Source: Clostridiales bacterium
GTDB lineage: Bacteria; Bacillota; Clostridia; Christensenellales; Pumilibacteraceae
Direction: 5' to 3'
Length of the DNA stretch: 45,766 nt
NCBI GenBank assembly: GCA_029066805.1
Contig: JAIEFT010000048.1
Location: 1-45,766 of the forward strand
Position 1 is the first letter of the stretch; each line of letters begins with the position of its first letter. The position numbers were made by a program, and so were the translations under genes. Positions 41,376 to 45,766 of this stretch are shown here, piece after piece. The notes beneath the pieces were generated by a model that searched no databases, was not told where the DNA came from, and saw nothing but the letters and a program-made list of their open reading frames with translations.

Positions 41376-42293
41376 TCATATGTAACAATTAAATATTTTG
41401 CTTAAGCTTACCGTATTGCCAGCTTGTTTGTATTGCTCTCGCTCGGGAACAGTATCGGGAAAGATAAATGTTGTTGGAAAGCCTTGTAATACCAAGCATT
41501 CGGTAGGTGTTATATTGCGTATTCCGAAGTTGTCTTTTATAATCGGCACACGGTTAGGATACGTTCCCATATTGGCTTTAAGAGTGAAAGCGATGCCGTC
41601 TTTGCTTGCTTGAATGCCCCAATCGGAGAAGCGATAAAGCTGTTTATCGTCAACTATTGTTTTTTGTAGTCTTGCAAATTTCGGTTCATCGGGCGAATAA
41701 TAGTAGCGGTCGTCAACTTTAACTGAAGTATTGATAATATCTGTAATATGTTTTTCGAGCGGTACTTTCTCGGGAAAACGAAAGCTGTCGCAAGCCGCTT
41801 TGTCATTGAAAGCTACAATATATGTGCGCGTTCTATGTTGCGGAACACCGTAGTCGCAAGCATCGGCTATAATATAGCGAATGTAGTAGCCGCGTCCTGC
41901 AAGCTCGTTATGAATCACATTAAAAGTTTTGCCGTTGTCGTGTTCGGTTAGGTTCGCTACATTCTCTAAAAATACGATTTGCGGTTGTTTTGCGTCTATA
42001 ACTTTACCGACTTCAAAGAATAGATTGCCGCGCTCGTCGCTAAATCCTTTTTGCTTTCCGCATATCGAGAACGGTTGGCACGGAAATCCAGCAATAACAA
42101 TATCACAATCGGGTATAGATGATTTGTCCACGGAACGAATATCGGCTTCGATCAAATTAACTTTAGGGAAGTTATGTCGATAGGTCATACAAGCAAATCT
42201 ATCGTTATCGTTTGCCCAAATAATTTCATGTCCTGCTTGTTCGAAAGCAAGATCAATTCCGCCTATTCCGCAAAAAAGACTGCAAACTTTCAT
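41376..42293 (-). CDS. C5 cytosine DNA methyltransferase (second in operon)
   Basis: 305 residues. Motif I 'SLFCGIGGIDLAF' (5-17), motif IV 'GFPCQPFS' (69-76, catalytic Cys72), motif VI 'FLENVANL' (108-115), motif VIII 'PQHRTRTYIVAF' (151-162), a short recognition region, and motif X 'KQAGNTVSL'. The ATG comes 1 base after the TAA of the HpaII-like restriction gene, a classic translational coupling. Target site unknown. It differs clearly from both other methyltransferases of the operon, so the three are not recent duplicates. It may protect a site used by the ATPase-TIR protein or a strand of an asymmetric site (inference). Confidence 0.92.
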   Translation of the reverse strand: MKVCSLFCGIGGIDLAFEQAGHEIIWANDNDRFACMTYRHNFPKVNLIEADIRSVDKSSIPDCDIVIAGFPCQPFSICGKQKGFSDERGNLFFEVGKVIDAKQPQIVFLENVANLTEHDNGKTFNVIHNELAGRGYYIRYIIADACDYGVPQHRTRTYIVAFNDKAACDSFRFPEKVPLEKHITDIINTSVKVDDRYYYSPDEPKFARLQKTIVDDKQLYRFSDWGIQASKDGIAFTLKANMGTYPNRVPIIKDNFGIRNITPTECLVLQGFPTTFIFPDTVPEREQYKQAGNTVSLSKIFNCYI

Positions 42294-42294
42294 T

Positions 42295-43446
42295 TTAGCG
42301 TGTATGTGTGCAGAATCGAACAGATATGTTCAGCGGCAAATAATATTCTCCGTCGATTTGAATGATGCGACTCCAATTATACTTGTCGGAACTTACGTAC
42401 TCAAAATAAGTATTGCGATATAAATAATCACGGAATGTTTCTCTATCGTTTGAATGGTAGCATATAACATCACCGTCATCCATAACCACAATATACCCAC
42501 CGTTTACTTGTTCTTTACCGTCCCATTTGTAAGCCGCAGTCATACCTGTAAATCCTGCCATAAGAAAATCTTTAACGGCTTTCTCATAATAGACGGTAGG
42601 GTTGGGAACATTTAACGGATTGGCGGCACTCATTCTTTCGACTGTTTCTTTTACTTCGGTATCTCCAGTCGAATCTATCAAGCGTTCTTTTACGCACCAA
42701 GCCAAAATTTTGCTCATCGACTCGCGCACAAGAAAGAGATTCTCGTCGTATGTAGGGATTTGCGTTCTGCAATAAGAGAGTGTCAAATTATGATCGTAGA
42801 TATATTTTTTGCACAACTTCCAACCGCGTCCTTTACCGTCTGATATTGCATTGAACTCTTGCATAACGGTATCATTGCAACCGGAAACCTTATACAAAAA
42901 TTGCGAAGATGATCCCGCATTGAACAACGTGGGATTTTGCCCGAATTTAGATTTGATAGAAAAGCCCATTACCGACACTATCGAAGTTTGCCCGTCACGA
43001 ACTTCGATAAAAATATCGTTCTTGCCTCCGAACTGTTTCTTTAATGCTTTAACAGCCGGAGCTTTCGGTTTCCCGACATATATTACTTTTGCGAATTCGC
43101 AAACGGAGTTCGGTGCAGGTACGGACATTCCTTTTGCGCGTTTAATACCGTCAAACAATGTTGTCGCTTGCTTTACAAATTCATCCATCGGAATAGACAC
43201 AAGAACCGTATTGGCATTTTGCGGCTTTACCGTAACGGAAGCGGTATCTTCATCGACTATGTATTCCAAAACTTGAGTATCGTATTCTTGGCGAATGATT
43301 TTGAGAATATCTAGATAACTGTCGAGTTTCTTTTTAAGCATTTTATCGGCAGTGTAGAGCTTTCCTTCGCCGAGCAATTTCAGCAACACATAAAATTCCG
43401 CCCATTCGCCTTTATTTAATTTTTTACCGATTATGCTCTCAGTCAT
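42295..43446 (-). CDS. HpaII-like type II restriction endonuclease
   Basis: 383 residues, a length close to R.HpaII (about 360). The N-terminal 'NKGEWAEFYVLLKLLGEGKLYTADKML' region (11-37, given by its ends) and the middle 'VMGFSIKSKFG', 'PTLFNAGSSSQFLYKV' segments fit the RE_HpaII family, which cleaves CCGG. A candidate PD-(D/E)xK core lies around 'NDIFIEVRDGQTSIVSVMGFSIKSK', but I cannot assign the catalytic residues with certainty. The ATG follows a strong AAGGAGG inside the end of the M.HpaII-like gene (8-base overlap), the usual layout for a methyltransferase-restriction pair in which modification is made first. Confidence is raised by that partner; cleavage site is inferred, not shown. 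Confidence 0.78.
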   Translation of the reverse strand: MTESIIGKKLNKGEWAEFYVLLKLLGEGKLYTADKMLKKKLDSYLDILKIIRQEYDTQVLEYIVDEDTASVTVKPQNANTVLVSIPMDEFVKQATTLFDGIKRAKGMSVPAPNSVCEFAKVIYVGKPKAPAVKALKKQFGGKNDIFIEVRDGQTSIVSVMGFSIKSKFGQNPTLFNAGSSSQFLYKVSGCNDTVMQEFNAISDGKGRGWKLCKKYIYDHNLTLSYCRTQIPTYDENLFLVRESMSKILAWCVKERLIDSTGDTEVKETVERMSAANPLNVPNPTVYYEKAVKDFLMAGFTGMTAAYKWDGKEQVNGGYIVVMDDGDVICYHSNDRETFRDYLYRNTYFEYVSSDKYNWSRIIQIDGEYYLPLNISVRFCTHTR

Positions 43447-44434
43447 TCTTTAGTACCTCCTTAACTTTTTCCGCAATGGCTCTGATAACGGGGACGGTTA
43501 CGCTGTTCCCGAACTGCTTGTACAAATGCACATCCGCCAGTATAAGTTTGTAACTGTCGGGAAAACCTTGCAATCGCGCCCATTCTCTCGGCGTCATTTT
43601 ACGAACGCCATCCTTATTGATTTCGCCCTTAATATGTGTAGTGGGTGTAAGATCGGTTTGCCGTTTGTCTATAATCAAATTACGCTCTCTACCCATACCA
43701 CCACAAACAATCGCACCCGCAACATCATCCCAATCTCGAATCTCATAACCAAATCCGTGTCCCTTGGCGGCGTGGCGTGCTTTATGGTCGCGGAGTGTTT
43801 GCATATAGCATTCGCTCAAATAATATTTTGAAGCAACCGGCCCTTCCAAAATGTCTTTGATACGTTTCGACGAATCGGTAGGTGTCGGGAATATAAATTC
43901 TTTCGGCGCAATATCGTTACGAAAAGCAACTATATAAATACGTTCTCGGTTTTGCGGTACTCCAAAATCTTTGCTATTTAGAATTTGTTCGAACGGAGTG
44001 TATCCAATTTCGCGGAGCGTATTTTTTATAATATCGAAAGTTCTACCTTTATCGTGAATGGTAAGCCCTTTCACATTCTCGCAGAATATAACTTTCGGTT
44101 TTTTCTTTTCGCAAATACGCGCAACATCAAAGAACAACGTACCGCGAGACATTCCTTTGTAGTCATCTTCAAAGCCTTTGCGCTGTCCAGCAAGACTGAA
44201 AGCCTGACAAGGGAATCCTGCAAGACAGATATCGAAATCGGGAATATCGTCCTCGGATATTTTCGTAATATCTCCGGCAATCTCGAAATCGTCGTTAAAA
44301 TTTGCTTTATATGTTTTTTGCGCGTATTCGTCCCATTCGCTGACGAACACGGTTTTCATTTCTTCCCCGAAAGCCTGTTCGAATCCCAAGCGTATGCCGC
44401 CGATACCGGCAAATAAGTCTATACTTTTTAGCAT
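43439..44434 (-). CDS. M.HpaII-like C5 cytosine DNA methyltransferase
   Basis: 331 residues from the ATG at 44434, which has GGAG at 9 bases; 11 further codons upstream lie in the intergenic gap and are not needed. Motif I 'DLFAGIGGIRLGF' (6-18), motif IV 'GFPCQAFS' (73-80, Cys76), motif VI 'FCENVKGL', motif VIII 'PQNRERIYIVAF', motif X 'KQFGNSVTVPV'. The recognition region contains 'HGFGYEI', 'GGMGRERNLIID', 'TPTTHIKGEINKDGVRKM' and 'TPREWARLQGFPDSY', which closely resemble what I recall of M.HpaII (CCGG). Modifies host DNA to protect it from the restriction enzyme encoded immediately downstream. Preceded by the Vsr-like gene with a 29-base gap. Confidence 0.88.
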   Translation of the reverse strand: MLKSIDLFAGIGGIRLGFEQAFGEEMKTVFVSEWDEYAQKTYKANFNDDFEIAGDITKISEDDIPDFDICLAGFPCQAFSLAGQRKGFEDDYKGMSRGTLFFDVARICEKKKPKVIFCENVKGLTIHDKGRTFDIIKNTLREIGYTPFEQILNSKDFGVPQNRERIYIVAFRNDIAPKEFIFPTPTDSSKRIKDILEGPVASKYYLSECYMQTLRDHKARHAAKGHGFGYEIRDWDDVAGAIVCGGMGRERNLIIDKRQTDLTPTTHIKGEINKDGVRKMTPREWARLQGFPDSYKLILADVHLYKQFGNSVTVPVIRAIAEKVKEVLKND

Positions 44435-44463
44435 CTTTGTTTCTCCACTACAAATAATCTTAA

Positions 44464-44883
44464 TCAACCGTTTTTTCGATTGTTATAAGCTAGCTGGATT
44501 TTATCTGCACAATCTTGTAGATTTTTTCTGACTTCAAAATCCCAAAACCGCATTACTAACCAATCAAGAGATACAAGTTCTTGAGTTACCTCATAATCAT
44601 GTTCAATGTTACGCTCGATCTTAGGTATCCAATATTCGCGACGACTTTTGAAATCATTTTTTTGATTCTCCCAGTCATATCCGTGCCACATTTTTCCATC
44701 CACGAAAACGGCTATTCTTGCGCCAAGAAAAACAATATCTGGTTTACCGTAAAGTTTTTTGTAATTCTTCCGATATCGTAACCCTCGCCGCCATAATTCT
44801 TTTCGCAACAATAATTCTGGCTTTGTGTCCTTGCTTTTGTTGCTTCTCATATTACGTGAGATTTGTTCTTTGGTATTAGGCAT
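44464..44883 (-). CDS. Vsr-like endonuclease lacking the structural zinc ligands
   Basis: 139 residues from the ATG at 44883 (GAGG at 7 bases; the ATG follows the regulator stop after 1 base). Vsr enzymes nick DNA beside T:G mismatches formed by deamination of 5-methylcytosine and are usual partners of C5 methyltransferases. 'SRNMRSNKSKDTKPELLLRKEL' region (9-30), 'YGKPDIVF' with the catalytic Asp, 'VFVDGKMWHGYDW' and 'YWIPKIERNIEHD' follow the family order. Compared with E. coli Vsr 'FTHGCFWHHHHC', the Cys and His that bind the structural zinc are replaced (K, G, Y, W) and the later Cys of 'VWECALR' is absent ('FWDFEVR'). It probably belongs to the zinc-free branch; repair or restriction use is unproven. 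Confidence 0.85.
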   Translation of the reverse strand: MPNTKEQISRNMRSNKSKDTKPELLLRKELWRRGLRYRKNYKKLYGKPDIVFLGARIAVFVDGKMWHGYDWENQKNDFKSRREYWIPKIERNIEHDYEVTQELVSLDWLVMRFWDFEVRKNLQDCADKIQLAYNNRKNG

Positions 44884-44884
44884 T

Positions 44885-45076
44885 TCAGTCCTCAAAGTTC
44901 AAATTGTTACGAATACAAAAATCACGTATAGCTTTCTTGGCTTTCATATTTGGTTCGGTTTTACCCGTTTCCCAACGGCAAATCGTAATAGCGTTTACTC
45001 CCAGTTCGGTAGCCATCTCGTCTTGTGTTAAAAGCAATCTTTCTCTTGCATTCTTAACCTTTTCGGAATAAGTCAT
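44885..45076 (-). CDS. XRE-family regulator (controller-like)
   Basis: 63 residues from the ATG at 45076, which has GGAG about 10 bases upstream; an upstream TTG at 45109 is less likely. Nearly the whole protein is one Cro/C1-type helix-turn-helix: 'RLLLTQDEMATELGVNAITICRWETGKTEPN' (given by its ends, about 13-43), with 'QDEMATELGV' and 'NAITICRWETG' as the two helices. Small proteins of this type act as controller (C) proteins in restriction-modification operons, delaying or limiting restriction. First gene of the operon. The 9-bp direct repeats at 45112-45131 over the promoter are the likely target. Confidence 0.85.
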   Translation of the reverse strand: MTYSEKVKNARERLLLTQDEMATELGVNAITICRWETGKTEPNMKAKKAIRDFCIRNNLNFED

Positions 45077-45110
45077 ATCGCTCAACTCCAACTTACATTT
45101 AATTATCAAT

Positions 45111-45139
45111 ATTTTAGCATTTTTTTAGCATAAAGTCAA
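45111..45139 (-). promoter_or_regulatory. Promoter and candidate operator of the defence operon
   Basis: TTGACT (45139-45134), 17-base spacer, TAAAAT (45116-45111). ATGCTAAAA occurs twice (45131-45123 and 45120-45112), 11 bases apart, covering the spacer and -10 box, a layout suited to autoregulation by the XRE protein. Confidence 0.75.
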
Positions 45140-45156
45140 CGGTATATTATATCGAA

Positions 45157-45416
45157 AATCGGGTTTCCCGATTGTTCCTGCGAAGCGATAGCCGAGCATC
45201 AAAAAAGTCGAAATCTACGGATTTTGGCTTTTTTCTTTACCTGCTTGCAAAAACAGCGTTTTATTGGCTATTTTCCCAAAATAATCGCAGTATGGAGGCA
45301 AGCCATTCATTTAGTATTTTGCTTTCGTTTTGGTGCGTATTCTGTAACTGAACAAAGCAGGTAAAGAAAAGTACACCAAAGTGTCTTTTGATGGTAATCA
45401 ATCGGGAAACCCGATT
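45157..45416. repeat. Nested inverted repeats flanking a 110-base centre
   Basis: Outer arms AATCGGGTTTCCCGATT (45157-45173) and its reverse complement (45400-45416); each arm is also a palindrome. Inner arms TTTTCTTTACCTGCTT (45231-45246) and its perfect reverse complement (45355-45370). A terminator-like hairpin (about 45201-45236) lies near the left inner arm. No gene inside. Confidence 0.75.
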
Positions 45417-45464
45417 CTTTTGTTGGCAAAAATTTTTGCCTTCTTGGTTGCAAAACCGAGCATA

Positions 45465-45720
45465 ACTGTGCTTGGTTATATGGACGGATGCGAAAGAAAT
45501 TTTCGGTATTTCGGTTGTGAAACGCAAATAAGTGTCCTTGGATATATAGAGGGGTTTGAAAAATTATTTAAAGAAATTTAAGTTCAGACCGTCAACTTTT
45601 TAAGATAAGTGTGCTTGGTTATATGGAGGGATTTTGAAACTTTTTTAAGAAATTTTTACGTTAGACCCCGAACTTTTTGAGAAAAGTGTCCTTGGATAAG
45701 TGAAGGGAATTTTATGTTAG
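45465..45720. repeat. 77-bp degenerate direct repeats
   Basis: 'gtgcttggttatatggacgg', 'gtccttggatatatagaggg', 'gtgcttggttatatggaggg' and 'gtccttggataagtgaaggg' start units at about 45465, 45530, 45607 and 45684. The last two intervals are 77 bases. Each unit continues with an A/T-rich tract and, in units 2 and 3, 'gttcagaccgtcaacttttt'-like text. No coding function seen. Confidence 0.7.
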
Positions 45721-45766
45721 GGCCGGCCCGTTCTTGTTGGGGGTGGTGGGGTTGGTGATATTGGGG
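45721..45766. other. G-rich low-complexity end of window
   Basis: The last 46 bases are unlike the rest: 'ggccggcccg' then repeated G/T runs ('tgggggtggtggggttgg'). This may be unreliable sequence at a contig end inside the repeat array rather than a real feature. Confidence 0.4.

Noticed and set aside
38344-45139. Calling the region a prophage or conjugative island
   Set aside because: No integrase, transposase, phage structural or relaxase gene is present in the window; only repeats at its borders suggest mobility.

Overview
The window reads as part of a low-to-mid GC Bacillota (Clostridia-like) chromosome, probably an uncultured gut lineage. Evidence: consensus sigma-A promoters (TTGACA-N17-TATAAT), GGAG/AGGAGG ribosome-binding sites with some GTG starts, lipobox lipoproteins, BspA-type LRR and M60 mucin-type peptidase surface proteins, no outer-membrane genes, polA next to coaE, and tRNA-Ala(UGC)/tRNA-Ile(GAU). 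Species cannot be given from sequence alone. Nearly all genes are on the minus strand; the exceptions are ldh, the tRNAs, polA and coaE.

Layout. 1-433: unassigned edge. 434-6293: secretion/surface block with a two-repeat lipoprotein, a secreted papain-fold cysteine peptidase, a radical SAM/SPASM protein (own promoter, G9 tract at its start) and a BspA-like LRR lipoprotein. 6323-8932: polar amino-acid ABC importer operon (binding protein, permease, ATPase) ending in a TrpR/YerC-like regulator; the binding protein looks circularly permuted. 9156-15149: two tandem paralogous beta-helix/Ig-like membrane-anchored surface proteins, each with its own near-identical promoter and leader. 15281-19276: adenine deaminase and an MMPL-type RND transporter. 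19441-21846: L-lactate dehydrogenase, an extended YidD, a DUF4177 protein and a flavodoxin. 22030-29799: an M60-like metallopeptidase with a long Pro/Ala/Lys cytoplasmic tail and a large repeat lipoprotein. 30053-30330: tRNA-Ala, a broken tRNA-Ile copy and tRNA-Ile. 30449-33754: polA and coaE. 33959-37384: a MacB-like ABC/FtsX protein. 37479-37988: lytic transglycosylase.

38344-45076 is a tightly packed minus-strand defence operon in the order XRE regulator, Vsr-like nuclease, M.HpaII-like methyltransferase, HpaII-like restriction enzyme, two more C5 cytosine methyltransferases, and a GHKL (MORC/Hsp90-type) ATPase fused to a TIR domain. It has a consensus promoter with direct repeats at one end and a 17-bp-stem terminator at the other. 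This is the best candidate for an undescribed system: a CCGG-type restriction-modification unit coupled to a predicted NAD-consuming TIR effector.

Intergenic regions from about 19.3 to 38.2 kb carry two dispersed repeat families: an AT-rich 'attctgcattcttaa' family, including a seven-unit tandem array, and a palindromic 'ggttgagat...gaaatgaca' family. The right edge (45.15-45.77 kb) holds nested inverted repeats and 77-bp direct repeats, and ends in G-rich, low-complexity sequence.
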